Positions 46,198-55,575 are shown, counted from the stretch's first letter. The stretch is DNA of 64,000 nucleotides from Nocardioides aromaticivorans (GCF_013408525.1 NZ_JACBZM010000001.1:5005212-5069211); one strand, 5' to 3'. Program-made: numbers and translations. The notes: a model not told the origin generated them from the sequence alone.

Positions 46198-47142
46198 GTG
46201 ACTGCAACGCCCGAGGGACGCAAGCTTCTCCGCCTCGAAGTCCGCAACGCGGAGACCCCGATCGAGCGGAAGCCCTCGTGGATCAAGACCCGCGCGAAGA
46301 TGGGCCCGGAGTACACCGCGCTGCAGAAGCTGGTGAAGTCCGAGGGCCTGCACACGGTCTGCCAGGAGGCCGGCTGCCCCAACATCTTCGAGTGCTGGGA
46401 GGACCGCGAGGCCACCTTCCTCATCGGCGGTGACCAGTGCACCCGCCGCTGCGACTTCTGCCAGATCGACACCGGCAAGCCCCAGCCGCTGGACCGCGAC
46501 GAGCCCCGCCGGGTCGCGGAGTCGGTCCAGGCGATGGAGCTGAAGTACGCCACCATCACCGGCGTCGCCCGCGACGACCTCGCTGACGGCGGCGCGTGGC
46601 TGTACGCCGAGACCGTCCGCGCGATCCACGAGCTCAACCCGGGCACCGGGGTGGAGAACCTGATCCCCGACTTCAACGGCCGTCCCGAGCTGCTGGCCGA
46701 GGTGTTCGAGTCGCGGCCCGAGGTGCTGGCCCACAACGTGGAGACGGTGCCGCGGATCTTCAAGCGGATCCGTCCGGCGTTCCGCTACGACCGCTCCCTC
46801 GACGTGCTGACCCAGGCCCGGGCGTTCGGGCTGGTCACGAAGTCCAACCTGATCCTGGGCATGGGCGAGACCCGCGAGGAGGTCTCCCAGGCCCTGCGCG
46901 ACCTGCACGAGGCGGGTTGCGAGCTGGTGACCATCACCCAGTACCTGCGTCCCTCGCCGCGCCACCACCCCGTGGAGCGGTGGGTCAAGCCCGAGGAGTT
47001 CGTCGAGCTCGCCGCCGAGGCCGAGGAGATCGGGTTCGCCGGAGTCCTCTCGGGACCGCTGGTCCGTTCGTCGTACCGGGCCGGTCGTCTGTATCGTCAG
47101 GCGATGGCCGCGCGCGACGCGCGGGCCGAAGCATCCGCCTGA
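46198..47142 (+). CDS. lipA: Lipoyl synthase
   Basis: 314 residues from GTG. The N-terminal auxiliary-cluster cysteines lie in [21 protein letters not shown], and the radical-SAM motif is [27 protein letters not shown] and [19 protein letters not shown] are family-specific. It inserts two sulfurs into protein-bound octanoate, completing the lipoyl groups of SucB. Followed at 30 bp by the DUF4191 gene, a conserved actinobacterial neighbour. Confidence 0.97.
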   Translation: MTATPEGRKLLRLEVRNAETPIERKPSWIKTRAKMGPEYTALQKLVKSEGLHTVCQEAGCPNIFECWEDREATFLIGGDQCTRRCDFCQIDTGKPQPLDRDEPRRVAESVQAMELKYATITGVARDDLADGGAWLYAETVRAIHELNPGTGVENLIPDFNGRPELLAEVFESRPEVLAHNVETVPRIFKRIRPAFRYDRSLDVLTQARAFGLVTKSNLILGMGETREEVSQALRDLHEAGCELVTITQYLRPSPRHHPVERWVKPEEFVELAAEAEEIGFAGVLSGPLVRSSYRAGRLYRQAMAARDARAEASA

Positions 47143-47171
47143 AGTCCCAGCCGAGGAGATCGCAGCACCCC

Positions 47172-47888
47172 ATGTCGAACACGCCCCTCGACCCCTCCAC
47201 GATGAGCCGTCGTCGGCAGATCCTCGAGACCTACCGCATGACGCGGGAGGTCGACCCGTCGATCCGCTGGTGGCTCCTCGGCTCCTTCCTGGTCTTCGGC
47301 GGCCTGGGCATGGCGCTCTTCCGCCTCGTCCTGCCGCACAACGACTCCGTCTTCAGCTGGATCCTCGCCGGCCTCGCGAGCTTCCTGATCGGCCTGTTCG
47401 CGGTCATCGTGGTCTTCGGCCGCCGCGCCCAGCGCGCCGCCTTCAAGCGCCTCGAGGGCCAGCTCGGCGCCGCCGCCCGCGCGCTCACCATGCTGCGTCG
47501 CGGCTGGGTGGTCGAGGAGGTCGTCGGCTTCACCAAGCAGCAGGACATGGTCCACCGCGTCGTCGGCCCCCCGGGCATCGTGCTCGTCGCCGAGGGCAAC
47601 CCGAGCCGGGTCAAGCAGCTGCTCATCAGCGAGCACAGGAAGCACGAGCGGGTCGTCGGCGAGTACCCCGTCCACGAGGTGCTGGTCGGCAACGACGAGG
47701 GCCAGGTCCCGCTGACCAAGCTGGTCCAGCACGTCCGCAAGCTCGGCCGCCAGGTCAAGCCCGCCGAGATCACCGAGCTCCGCCAGCGCCTGCGCGCCCT
47801 GGACGCCCAGCGCCCCAAGGCCCCGATCCCGCGGGGTCCGGTGCCGACGTCGATGAAGGGCATGCGCGGGAACCTCCGCGGCCGCTGA
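47172..47888 (+). CDS. DUF4191 membrane protein
   Basis: 238 residues. Two close membrane helices (WWLLGSFLVFGGLGMALFRLV, then FSWILAGLASFLIGLFAVIVVF) are followed by a cytoplasmic domain with GGTKQQ-like GFTKQQDMVHRVVGPPGIVL, LLISEHRKHERVV and a basic C-terminus. This is the actinobacterial DUF4191 family found after lipA (Rv2219 in M. tuberculosis). Function unknown. It probably shares the lipA transcript; a tandem repeat and a dispersed stem-loop follow its stop. Confidence 0.88.
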   Translation: MSNTPLDPSTMSRRRQILETYRMTREVDPSIRWWLLGSFLVFGGLGMALFRLVLPHNDSVFSWILAGLASFLIGLFAVIVVFGRRAQRAAFKRLEGQLGAAARALTMLRRGWVVEEVVGFTKQQDMVHRVVGPPGIVLVAEGNPSRVKQLLISEHRKHERVVGEYPVHEVLVGNDEGQVPLTKLVQHVRKLGRQVKPAEITELRQRLRALDAQRPKAPIPRGPVPTSMKGMRGNLRGR

Positions 47889-47889
47889 C

Positions 47890-47925
47890 CGGCCCGGCTG
47901 TCGGCCCGGTGATCGGCCCGGTGGT
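47890..47925. repeat. Three 12-bp tandem repeats
   Basis: CGGCCCGGCTGT, CGGCCCGGTGAT and CGGCCCGGTGGT follow each other directly after the DUF4191 stop and run into the dispersed stem-loop element. Confidence 0.75.
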
Positions 47926-47956
47926 CGAGGAGGTTGCGCAGCAACCGTCACGAGAC
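47924..47956. repeat. Dispersed 33-bp stem-loop repeat, copy B
   Basis: The reverse complement matches 33182-33214 at 31 of 33 positions. The two differences fall on paired bases of the core stem (GGTTG/CAACC here), so the hairpin is kept. It lies between DUF4191 and the lipoprotein gene, followed by about 100 bp with no gene. Confidence 0.7.
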
Positions 47957-48080
47957 CCCCGCAGCCCCCACACCCGCCGTCCTCCACAGCTCGCCGCCTC
48001 CCGGTGGCGCCACTCGCCCGGATCGGGTTAGCGTCTCTGCGCGTCCCCGGTCCGGGCGCAGTCATTTCTCGGGAGGACCC

Positions 48081-48668
48081 ATGCGCTCGCTCCGCGCCGC
48101 CCTGGCGGCGTCCCTGGCCGCCCTCGCCCTGCTGGCGGGCTGCTCCGACGACGACCCATCGCCCGGCGACCCCGGCTCCACGTCGACGCCGACCGGCAAC
48201 CCGGAGACGCCGACGTCCAGCGCCACGGCGAAGCCGACCGAGCCTGCGCTCCCGGACGCCGCGACGAAGGCGACCGAGGCCGGGGCACGGGCGTTCATCA
48301 CGTACTACTGGGACCTGATCAATTACGCGCAGGCAACCGGGGATGTGAAGGCACTGAAGCGGGTGTCGGGCCCCAATTGCGATGCGTGCACGGGCATCAA
48401 CGACAGGCTCCACGATCAGTACGCGAAGGGCGGCCACGTCGAAGGAGGGACGAACTCGAGTCGGGTCCTGAAGGCGTCCGAGCTGACCACAGCATCGGAA
48501 TCGGCGTACGGCTTCCGCATACGCGCCGAGGTTTCACATGACGAGCAGACAATCTATGACGGCGACGGCACGGCTGACCAGCGCGCTGCAGGCACCGACA
48601 TCTTCGTCATGGTTCTCTTTTGGTCGGCCAACGACAGTTGGCGGCTCGACGTGATGCAGGTCGATTGA
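48081..48668 (+). CDS. DUF6318-type lipoprotein
   Basis: 195 residues. A lipoprotein signal ends LALLAGC. A Pro/Thr/Ser spacer (about 25-60) leads to a DUF6318-like domain: AGARAFITYYWDLINYAQATGD, then SGPNCDACTGI with a C-X2-C pair, and the final VMVLFWSANDSWRLDVMQVD. ATG has the SD GGGAGGA. From about 48300 the base composition drops and codons ending in A/T appear (caattacgc, gatgtgaag), unlike the N-terminal part. It is followed 1 bp later by the PKD gene, its usual partner. Confidence 0.8.
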   Translation: MRSLRAALAASLAALALLAGCSDDDPSPGDPGSTSTPTGNPETPTSSATAKPTEPALPDAATKATEAGARAFITYYWDLINYAQATGDVKALKRVSGPNCDACTGINDRLHDQYAKGGHVEGGTNSSRVLKASELTTASESAYGFRIRAEVSHDEQTIYDGDGTADQRAAGTDIFVMVLFWSANDSWRLDVMQVD

Positions 48669-48669
48669 C

Positions 48670-49434
48670 ATGCTTCGAACTGCTGCCTTCCTCCTCGCTG
48701 GCGTTGTGTGGGCCGCGTCTCCCGCCAACGCCGTTGACAGCAAGCCAAAGCCATCGCCGAGCACAACAGGCAGCACGACCTCGAACAGCCTGGTCGTGGA
48801 AGCTGCCGAGGAAGGCATCCGAAACGGTCAACAGGGCAGCGCCGACGTCTCCGGCGTTGGCGGAAAGTCGGCCGACCCCGGTTTCGCAGCTGGTTCTGGT
48901 GCGTGCCCCGGGGCAGAGGCGGTCATCGATCAGTCGAATGCCCCCGCTGGCATCAGCTTCTGCCAGCAGTACGCCGAGCCGACCACCCCCGTCCTCACCG
49001 TCGGCCTCATCCGCAACGCCTTCGCCGAGCTGAAGCTCCCCGCCGGCGAGCTCGTCATCCAGCCGCCCGACGGCCTGACCCTGGTCAACTTCGACACGAA
49101 CTTCTACACGACCAGCACCCGACCGATCGCCCGCACGGTCACCCTCCTCGGCCGCCGGGTCACCCTCGAGGCGACCCCGAGCACCTTCCACTGGAGCTTC
49201 GGTGACGGCGAGCGGCTCTCGACCAGCGACCCCGGCGCGCCGTACCCGAGCCTCCGGGTGACCCACAACTACCTGCGCAAGGACACCTACCGCCCGAGCC
49301 TCGGCACGACGTACACCGGGCGCTACCGCGTCGACGGCGGGCCGTGGCACCAGATCCCGGGCACGGTCACCATCAACGGCACCGGCCAGGCGCTGCGCGC
49401 GATCGAGGCCGAGCCCAGGCTGGCCAGCTACTGA
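48670..49434 (+). CDS. Secreted PKD-domain protein
   Basis: 254 residues with a signal peptide (LRTAAFLLAGVVWAASPANA). A variable Ser/Thr/Gly-rich region runs to about residue 85. A conserved C-terminal half follows: LTVGLIRNAFAELKLPAGEL, FDTNFYTTSTRP, FHWSFGDGERLSTSDPG (the PKD strand) and a HNYLRKDTYRPSLGTTYTGR segment. It is exported, probably surface-associated; role unknown. The variable half has lower GC than the conserved half, with the change at about 48960. Confidence 0.75.
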   Translation: MLRTAAFLLAGVVWAASPANAVDSKPKPSPSTTGSTTSNSLVVEAAEEGIRNGQQGSADVSGVGGKSADPGFAAGSGACPGAEAVIDQSNAPAGISFCQQYAEPTTPVLTVGLIRNAFAELKLPAGELVIQPPDGLTLVNFDTNFYTTSTRPIARTVTLLGRRVTLEATPSTFHWSFGDGERLSTSDPGAPYPSLRVTHNYLRKDTYRPSLGTTYTGRYRVDGGPWHQIPGTVTINGTGQALRAIEAEPRLASY

Positions 49435-49462
49435 GCAACCTCGCGGTCCTCGTCGGCCGGAG

Positions 49463-49502
49463 GTCATACCGATCGTGGGCGATCGCCCACGATCGGTATG
49501 AC
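49463..49502. terminator. Perfect 40-bp palindrome, probable terminator
   Basis: Two 20-bp arms with no loop, GTCATACCGATCGTGGGCGA followed by its exact complement, begin 29 bp after the PKD gene stop. As RNA it would form a very stable hairpin; as DNA it could extrude as a cruciform. No U-tract is present. Confidence 0.6.
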
Positions 49503-49620
49503 GTCTCGCGTCCCTCGGTGTCGTCCGTCAGCTGTCCACAAGGCCCGTCGGGAGCAGGTTGATCCACAGGCAGCAAAGGCGCGCCTGCACAACCGGGGTC
49601 GGCGCGTCCACCCTCGCCCC

Positions 49621-50604
49621 ATGACCACACCCGTACGACACCACCGCCGACACGTCACCACCGTCGACGACCCGCGCACCAACGCCGTCACCGACCTCGC
49701 GAGACGTCAGGGTGGCGTCGTGTCTCGCCGCCAGCTCTACGGGCTCGGCGTCACGCGTTGGGAGGTCGGCGCCCACCTGCGCGCCGAGCGATGGCAGCGG
49801 ATCGGCGACCAGACGGTTGCCGTCCGCACCGGGCCCCTGTCGACCGAGGGACACCTGTGGGCCGCTGTCCTCCAGGCGGGTCCCCGGGCTCAGCTGGACG
49901 GCGCTGCATCGTTGGTTGCTTCGGGCTTGAGACGGTTCGAGCTCGACCGGATCCGGGTGTCCGTGCCGCGGGGAGCGCGAGCGCGCCGTACCGCCGCCTA
50001 TGACATCCGGCAGACGCGTCGCTGGCAGGAGGACGACCGGGCGCCGAGCGGGATCCCGCGCACGCGGCCGGCCGTCGCCGCGGTCCGCGCGGCACTGTGG
50101 GCCCGCACGGACAAGCAGGCGGCGTACCTGCTCACGCTCACCGTGCAACAGGGCCTCGCGACTCCGGACCAGCTCGGGACCGAGGTGCTGCGCGTCCGGC
50201 GCGACAAGAGGCGATCCTTCCTGGGTGCCGTGGTGAACGACCTGCTCGACGGCGCGCGCTCCCTCGGCGAGCTCGACATCGCAGCGGAGCTCACCCGACG
50301 AGGCCTGCCCCGGCCTGACCGGCAGGTGCTGAGGAGGGACCGGCGAGGTCGCTACTACCTCGATCTCTACTGGCCGGACTTCGGTCTCGTCGTCGAGATC
50401 GACGGCATCCACCACACCTGGGCCGAGAACGTCGTGGGCGACGCGCTCCGGCAGAACGCCCTCGTCCTCGACGGCGACCGGGTGCTCAGGCTGCCGCTGC
50501 TCGGGCTTCGCCTGCGGCCTGACGACTTCTTCGACCAGATCGCCGCGGCACTCAGCGCCCGGAGCAGGGCTACTTCAGCAGGGTGCGCAGGGTCGCGAAG
50601 GTGA
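49621..50604 (+). CDS. AbiEi-like winged helix plus DUF559 (VSR-like) endonuclease-fold protein
   Basis: 327 residues. The N-terminal winged helix (TDLARRQGGVVSRRQLYGLGV, then WEVGAHLRAERWQRIGDQTV) resembles the AbiEi antitoxin N-terminal domain. The C-terminal DUF559/VSR-like region has GRYYLDLYWPDFGLVVEIDG with the Asp...Glu-X-Asp pattern of that nuclease fold, then HHTWAENVVGDALRQNALVL and VLRLPLLGLRLRPDDFF. The combination is common as single genes in actinobacteria, and function is unproven; no toxin AbiEii lies nearby. ATG 49621 was preferred over upstream codons because homology starts there. The 3' end overlaps the RDD gene by 35 bp. Confidence 0.8.
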   Translation: MTTPVRHHRRHVTTVDDPRTNAVTDLARRQGGVVSRRQLYGLGVTRWEVGAHLRAERWQRIGDQTVAVRTGPLSTEGHLWAAVLQAGPRAQLDGAASLVASGLRRFELDRIRVSVPRGARARRTAAYDIRQTRRWQEDDRAPSGIPRTRPAVAAVRAALWARTDKQAAYLLTLTVQQGLATPDQLGTEVLRVRRDKRRSFLGAVVNDLLDGARSLGELDIAAELTRRGLPRPDRQVLRRDRRGRYYLDLYWPDFGLVVEIDGIHHTWAENVVGDALRQNALVLDGDRVLRLPLLGLRLRPDDFFDQIAAALSARSRATSAGCAGSRR

Positions 50605-51001
50605 CCGTCGAGGTGCCCGCAAAGAGGTCGTGCAGGCCACGGCCGTCGGCGCGGAAGACCAGCGGCGGGATGACCAGCGCGACCAGCACCTGGCGACCGA
50701 GGGCCTTGAGCGGGTTGAGCTTGCGCAGCCGCCCGTCCGCCGGTACGACGCACAGCCCGGTCAGCAGCTTGCCGATCGAGCCGCCGGCGAGCCACGTGAG
50801 CAGGGCCGACTCGACGACGTACACGGGCAGGACCATGAACGAGGCGGCCGAGCCGGTGGTCGTGTACTCGTCGACGCCGAACACGGCGATCACGGCGAGG
50901 GTGCAGATCAGCCAGTCGACGAGCAGGGCGAGGATGCGGCGTCCCCACGACGCAGTCTCGAAGGACGGGGCGACGGGCTGGCGGGCGGACGACGGTGGCA
51001 C
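50570..51001 (-). CDS. RDD-family membrane protein
   Basis: 143 residues from GTG 51001. The RDD signature is present as ASWGRRILALLVDWLICTLA, then two more membrane helices and GGSIGKLLTGLCVVPADGRL, with an FRADGRGLHDLFAGT end. Equivalent in position to Rv2219A, before glnA. Role unknown. TACGCT lies 7 nt upstream of the GTG (leaderless). Its stop lies within the convergent DUF559 gene. Confidence 0.88.
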   Translation of the reverse strand: MPPSSARQPVAPSFETASWGRRILALLVDWLICTLAVIAVFGVDEYTTTGSAASFMVLPVYVVESALLTWLAGGSIGKLLTGLCVVPADGRLRKLNPLKALGRQVLVALVIPPLVFRADGRGLHDLFAGTSTVTFATLRTLLK

Positions 51002-51008
51002 GGCCGCA

Positions 51009-51014
51009 AGCGTA
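51009..51014 (-). promoter_or_regulatory. -10 box TACGCT of the RDD gene
   Basis: Minus-strand TACGCT ends 7 nt before the GTG start and no SD is present. Confidence 0.5.
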
Positions 51015-51058
51015 GGCGAGAGCCCGGAGTGACCGGCGCCACACTCCTCGGCAGACCT

Positions 51059-51095
51059 GTTACATCCCCGAAACAATCGGGCAACCGGGCGAAAT
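51059..51095 (+). promoter_or_regulatory. GlnR-type box upstream of type III glutamine synthetase
   Basis: GTTAC-N6-GAAAC (51059-51074), then after 6 bp a weaker GCAAC-N5-GAAAT (51081-51095). The first half matches the actinobacterial GlnR site exactly. A -10-like TAGCGT follows at 51106-51111, so GlnR would bind just upstream of the core promoter. Confidence 0.7.
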
Positions 51096-51166
51096 CTGGA
51101 ACACCTAGCGTTCACGCGTAGGTCGCTGGCGCGACCACCCCTGCCACGAACACCAGGAGTTTCACC

Positions 51167-53344
51167 ATGACTGCGAACCCGACCCGCCTGGGCGCGATCC
51201 GCGACATCGAGGCCAACGAGGCGCCGGCGGCGTTCTTCGACGCGGCGGAGAAGACGGGCGCCATCTACGGCGAGAACGTCTTCTCGCTCGCAGTGATGCA
51301 GAAGCGTCTCCCCAAGTCGGTGTTCAAGTCGGTCGCCGCGACCATCCAGAAGGGCGAGAAGCTCGACCCCGCCGTCGCCGACATCGTCGCCTCGGCGATG
51401 AAGGACTGGGCGATGGAGCGCGGCGTGACGCACTACGCGCACGTCTTCTACCCGCTGACCGGCCTCACCGCCGAGAAGCACGACTCGTTCATGGAGCCCG
51501 TGGGCGACGGTACGGCGGTCTGGGAGTTCTCCGGCAAGACGCTGGTCCAGGGCGAGCCCGACGCCAGCTCCTTCCCCAACGGCGGCATCCGGGCGACCTT
51601 CGAGGCGCGCGGCTACACCGGCTGGGACGTCCAGTCGCCGGCGTACATCCTCGAGAACCCCAACGGCAACACCCTGTGCATCCCGACGATCTTCGTCTCG
51701 ATGACCGGTGAGGCGCTCGACCACAAGACCCCGCTGCTGCGCTCGCAGCACGCCATGTCGGAGCAGGCCAAGCGCGTCCTGGCGCTCTTCGGCCACGAGG
51801 ACATCGACAACGTCGTGTCCTACTGCGGCCCGGAGCAGGAGTACTTCCTGGTCGACACCTCGTTCGTGAACTCGCGCCCCGACCTGCTCAACGCGGGCCG
51901 CACGCTGTTCGGCGCCAAGCCGCCGAAGGGCCAGGAGTTCGACGACCACTACTTCGGCGCCATCCCCGAGCGCGTCCTGGGCTTCATGCACGACACCGAG
52001 CGGGCGCTCTTCAAGCTCGGCGTCCCGGCGAAGACCCGCCACAACGAGGTCGCCCCCGGCCAGTTCGAGATCGCCCCGGTCTTCGAGCGCGCCAACCTCG
52101 CCTCGGACCACCAGCAGCTGATCATGTCGACCTTCAAGTCGATCGCGAAGACCCACGGCTTCGAGTGCCTCTTCCACGAGAAGCCGTTCGCGGGCGTCAA
52201 CGGCTCGGGCAAGCACGTGAACTTCTCGTTCGGCAACGGCAACCAGGGCAACTTCCTCAACCCGGGTGACAACCCGCACGACAACGCGCAGTTCCTCGTC
52301 TTCTGCGCCGCCGTCATCCGCGCGGTCCACCTGTACGGCGGCCTGCTGCGCCTGTCGATCGCGTCGGCCGGCAACGACCACCGCCTGGGCGCCAACGAGG
52401 CTCCCCCGGCGATCATCTCGATCTTCCTCGGCGACCAGCTGCAGGACGTCTTCGAGCAGATCGCCAAGGGTGGCGCGACCTCGTCGAAGCAGAAGGGCGT
52501 CCTCTCCGTGGGCGTCGACACCCTGCCCGACCTGACCAAGGACGCCGGCGACCGCAACCGCACCTCGCCGATGGCCTTCACCGGCAACCGCTTCGAGTTC
52601 CGCGCCGCGGGCTCGAACCAGACCGTCGCCGCCCCGATGGTCGTCATCAACACGATCATGGCCGAGGCCCTCGACTACATCGCGACCGAGCTGGAGGCCG
52701 CCGTCGCCGGTGGCGCCGAGTTCAACGCCGCTGTCCAGTCGGTGCTGGCGAAGGTCATGGAACAGCACGGAACGGTCGTCTTCAACGGCAACGGCTACTC
52801 CGAGGAGTGGCACGCGGAGGCCGAGGTCCGTGGCCTCAAGAACCTCCGTACGACGGTCGACGCGCTCCCGGAGTACATCTCCCCCGAGTCGAAGAAGCTG
52901 TTCTCGACGTACGGCGTCTTCAGCGAGGCCGAGCTCGAGTCGCGCTTCGAGGTCGGTGTCGAGCAGTACGTCATGACGATCAACGTCGAGGCGAACCTGA
53001 CCGGCGAGATCGCCAAGACCACGATCCTCCCGGCCGCGGTCCGCTACCAGACCGAGCTCGCCTCCAACGTCGCCGCCCTCAAGGCCGCCGGCGTCGAGGC
53101 CGACACGACCGACCTGCTCAAGGTCACCGAGCTGGTCGCCGCGCTGCGGGCGGGCATCGCCGCGCTCGACGCCGCGAAGGCCGGCGACGAGGGCCACGAG
53201 GGCCTCGCCGAGGCGGCGTACTACCGCGACGCGGTGCTGCCGGCCATGCTGCAGATCCGCGAGGCGGCGGACGAGATCGAGACGTTCATCGCCGACGACC
53301 TGTGGCCGCTGCCGACGTACCAGGAGATGCTCTTCATCCGCTGA
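51167..53344 (+). CDS. Glutamine synthetase type III
   Basis: A 725-residue GSIII enzyme with AGGAG before ATG. MPKPF-equivalent [41 protein letters not shown] (substrate loop) and [11 protein letters not shown] are GSIII hallmarks; the long N- and C-terminal extensions set it apart from type I. It makes glutamine from glutamate, ammonia and ATP. It is not expected to be adenylylated. It stands between the RDD gene and the type I glnA, under its own GlnR-type box and with a terminator behind it. Confidence 0.94.
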   Translation: MTANPTRLGAIRDIEANEAPAAFFDAAEKTGAIYGENVFSLAVMQKRLPKSVFKSVAATIQKGEKLDPAVADIVASAMKDWAMERGVTHYAHVFYPLTGLTAEKHDSFMEPVGDGTAVWEFSGKTLVQGEPDASSFPNGGIRATFEARGYTGWDVQSPAYILENPNGNTLCIPTIFVSMTGEALDHKTPLLRSQHAMSEQAKRVLALFGHEDIDNVVSYCGPEQEYFLVDTSFVNSRPDLLNAGRTLFGAKPPKGQEFDDHYFGAIPERVLGFMHDTERALFKLGVPAKTRHNEVAPGQFEIAPVFERANLASDHQQLIMSTFKSIAKTHGFECLFHEKPFAGVNGSGKHVNFSFGNGNQGNFLNPGDNPHDNAQFLVFCAAVIRAVHLYGGLLRLSIASAGNDHRLGANEAPPAIISIFLGDQLQDVFEQIAKGGATSSKQKGVLSVGVDTLPDLTKDAGDRNRTSPMAFTGNRFEFRAAGSNQTVAAPMVVINTIMAEALDYIATELEAAVAGGAEFNAAVQSVLAKVMEQHGTVVFNGNGYSEEWHAEAEVRGLKNLRTTVDALPEYISPESKKLFSTYGVFSEAELESRFEVGVEQYVMTINVEANLTGEIAKTTILPAAVRYQTELASNVAALKAAGVEADTTDLLKVTELVAALRAGIAALDAAKAGDEGHEGLAEAAYYRDAVLPAMLQIREAADEIETFIADDLWPLPTYQEMLFIR

Positions 53345-53362
53345 TCCGCCGTTCGATCCGGC

Positions 53363-53395
53363 CAGCCGGGTGCCCGCGATGCGGGCGCCCGGCTG
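53363..53395. terminator. Terminator after type III glutamine synthetase
   Basis: 15-bp stem (53363-53377 with 53381-53395) containing one G-U pair and a 3-nt loop, 18 bp after the stop codon. Confidence 0.75.
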
Positions 53396-53413
53396 CTGGT
53401 CGTCGGGCATCTT

Positions 53414-53451
53414 GTTACATGGCGGAAACACATCAGTGACGGCCGGGAAAC
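53414..53451 (+). promoter_or_regulatory. Canonical GlnR operator of glnA
   Basis: GTTAC-N6-GAAAC-N6-GTGAC-N6-GAAAC with exact 6-bp spacers throughout (53414-53418, 53425-53429, 53436-53440, 53447-53451). This is the full two-site GlnR consensus of actinobacteria. A -10-like TAGGTT lies at 53463-53468, which leaves a leader of about 90 nt. Confidence 0.9.
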
Positions 53452-53565
53452 TGCCTGTTCGGTAGGTTGCACGCAGGAGAAGCGACGCGAGGGAGCGCCG
53501 CCGGCCCCAACCGTCACCAGCTGACCGAATGGCTCGCTCCGACAGGCGCAGCCAAGGAGGAACGA

Positions 53566-54987
53566 ATGTTCAACAACAGCGAAGAGCTGCTCAAGTTCAT
53601 CAAGGACGAGGGCGTCGAGATGGTCGACGTCCGCTTCTGCGACCTGCCCGGCATCATGCAGCACTTCACCGTGCCGGTCTCGTCCTTCGACCAGTCCGTC
53701 TTCGACGACGGCCTGGGCTTCGACGGCTCCTCGATCCGCGGCTTCCAGGCCATCAACGAGTCGGACATGCAGCTCTACCCCGACCCGACGACGGCCTACA
53801 TCGACCCGTTCCGCAAGTCGAAGACGCTCAACGTCAACTTCTTCATCCACGACCCGATCACCGGTGAGGCCTACTCCCGCGACCCGCGCAACATCGCGAA
53901 GAAGGCGCTGGCGTACCTCTCGAGCACGGGCATCGCGGACACCGCCTTCTTCGCCCCCGAGGCGGAGTTCTACATCTTCGACAACGTCCGCTACTCCACC
54001 GGCGTCAACGAGGGTTACTACCACATCGACTCCGTCGAGGGCTGGTGGAACTCCGGCAAGGCCGACGAGGACAACAAGGGCTACAAGACCCGGCTCAAGG
54101 GTGGCTACTTCCCCGTCGAGCCGTACGACCACTACAGCGACCTGCGCGCCGACATGGTCAAGAACCTCGAGGCGTGCGGCCTGCAGGTCGAGCGGGCCCA
54201 CCACGAGGTCGGCACCGCCGGCCAGGCCGAGATCAACTACAAGTTCGACACGCTGCTCAAGGCCGCGGACGACGTGATGAAGTTCAAGTACCTCATCAAG
54301 AACACCGCCTGGGAGCAGGGCAAGTCGGTCACCTTCATGCCGAAGCCGATCTTCGGTGACAACGGCTCCGGCATGCACGTCCACCAGTCGCTGTGGAAGG
54401 ACGGCTCGCCGCTGTTCTACGACGAGACCGGGTACGGCGGCCTGTCGGACCTCGCCCGCTGGTACATCGGCGGCATCCTCCAGCACGCCCCCGCGCTGCT
54501 CGCGTTCACCAACCCGACGGTGAACTCGTACCACCGCCTGGTGCCGGGCTACGAGGCCCCGATCTCGCTGGTCTACTCCTCGCGCAACCGCTCCGCCTCG
54601 GTCCGGATCCCGATCACGGGCACCAACCCGAAGGCCAAGCGCATCGAGACCCGCTTCCCCGACCCGTCGGCGAACCCCTACCTCGCCTTCTCGGCCCTGA
54701 TGCTCGCCGGCCTCGACGGCATCCAGAACAAGACCGAGCCGGCCGCCCCGATCGACAAGGACATCTACGAGCTCCCGCCGGACGAGATGGCCGAGATCGC
54801 CCAGGTGCCGACCTCGCTCGGTGCCGTGCTCGACGCGCTGGAGGCCGACCACGACTTCCTCACCGTCGGCAACGTGTTCACCCCCGACCTCATCGAGACC
54901 TGGGTGGATTACAAGCGGGCGAACGAGATCGCGCCGGTGCAACTGCGGCCGCACCCGCACGAGTTCGAGCTGTACTACGACATTTAG
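53566..54987 (+). CDS. glnA: Glutamine synthetase type I (GlnA1-like)
   Basis: 473 residues, ATG after [62 protein letters not shown] and [20 protein letters not shown] are the type I-beta signatures. Tyr401 in [12 protein letters not shown] is the adenylylation site used by GlnE. It is the main ammonium-assimilating enzyme, equivalent to M. tuberculosis glnA1, and follows a perfect GlnR operator and a terminator. A clear terminator ends the gene. Confidence 0.97.
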   Translation: MFNNSEELLKFIKDEGVEMVDVRFCDLPGIMQHFTVPVSSFDQSVFDDGLGFDGSSIRGFQAINESDMQLYPDPTTAYIDPFRKSKTLNVNFFIHDPITGEAYSRDPRNIAKKALAYLSSTGIADTAFFAPEAEFYIFDNVRYSTGVNEGYYHIDSVEGWWNSGKADEDNKGYKTRLKGGYFPVEPYDHYSDLRADMVKNLEACGLQVERAHHEVGTAGQAEINYKFDTLLKAADDVMKFKYLIKNTAWEQGKSVTFMPKPIFGDNGSGMHVHQSLWKDGSPLFYDETGYGGLSDLARWYIGGILQHAPALLAFTNPTVNSYHRLVPGYEAPISLVYSSRNRSASVRIPITGTNPKAKRIETRFPDPSANPYLAFSALMLAGLDGIQNKTEPAAPIDKDIYELPPDEMAEIAQVPTSLGAVLDALEADHDFLTVGNVFTPDLIETWVDYKRANEIAPVQLRPHPHEFELYYDI

Positions 54988-55023
54988 GTCGCAAATTGAT
55001 CGAATTACTCATATTCGGTCAAC

Positions 55024-55050
55024 GATGGCCCCGGACTCTCCGGGGCCATC
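55024..55050. terminator. Terminator after glnA
   Basis: A perfect 12-bp stem (GATGGCCCCGGA at 55024-55035 with its complement at 55039-55050) and a CTC loop, 37 bp after the glnA stop. Confidence 0.85.
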
Positions 55051-55575
55051 GCCATCTCGAGGAGCAGGTCACCGAGACGGCGCCGACTGGACCGCCGTCG
55101 CTCCGGCTCCCCTGTTCGCCGCGGCCACGACGAACGGTGTCGCGTCCTCACGGCCACCTGGGTCTGGGCCGCGAAACCTAGATCACCACGACCCGCATCG
55201 ATGGCGGCACTCAGGTTGCCGAGCGCCGCGGAGAAGACCCGTGGAGCCCGGGACGAGGAACATCCCGACGAGCCCTGCGTTTCAGGACGCTCGCGATCCT
55301 CACGTCCTGGGACACCCAGACCGACGTGGGAGTGAGCAGGGCGAGGATCACCGCCATGCCGGCCCAAGCCGCCTCCGCCCGGAGTGCAGGACAGCGGCCT
55401 GCTGGGTGCCGATCTGCTCGGGACAACCAAGGAGACGCGGCGCGTATACGCCGGCAAGATCCTCCACCGGGCCGCGTTCGAGCGTGTTCGCCCGAAGGGG
55501 TAGCTCGTGCCGCGTTCGAGTCGGTGCCAAGGGCGACGTTGCGTCAGTCCTCGCCTCGGCGCACCCAGGCCCCGG
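55051..55575. other. No intact gene; probably decayed coding sequence
   Basis: About 525 bp with mixed codon bias and no complete reading frame that looks like a protein. On the minus strand one frame gives a membrane-like stretch (GMAVILALLTPTSVWVSQDV, around 55330-55390). A second frame then gives LGNLSAAIDAGRGDLGFAAQ (around 55170-55230). This is the pattern expected of a frameshifted remnant. No family was recognised. Confidence 0.35.

Noticed and set aside
49621..50604. A type IV toxin-antitoxin pair based on the AbiEi-like domain
   Set aside because: No AbiEii-type nucleotidyltransferase is adjacent, and the rest of the protein is a DUF559 domain.
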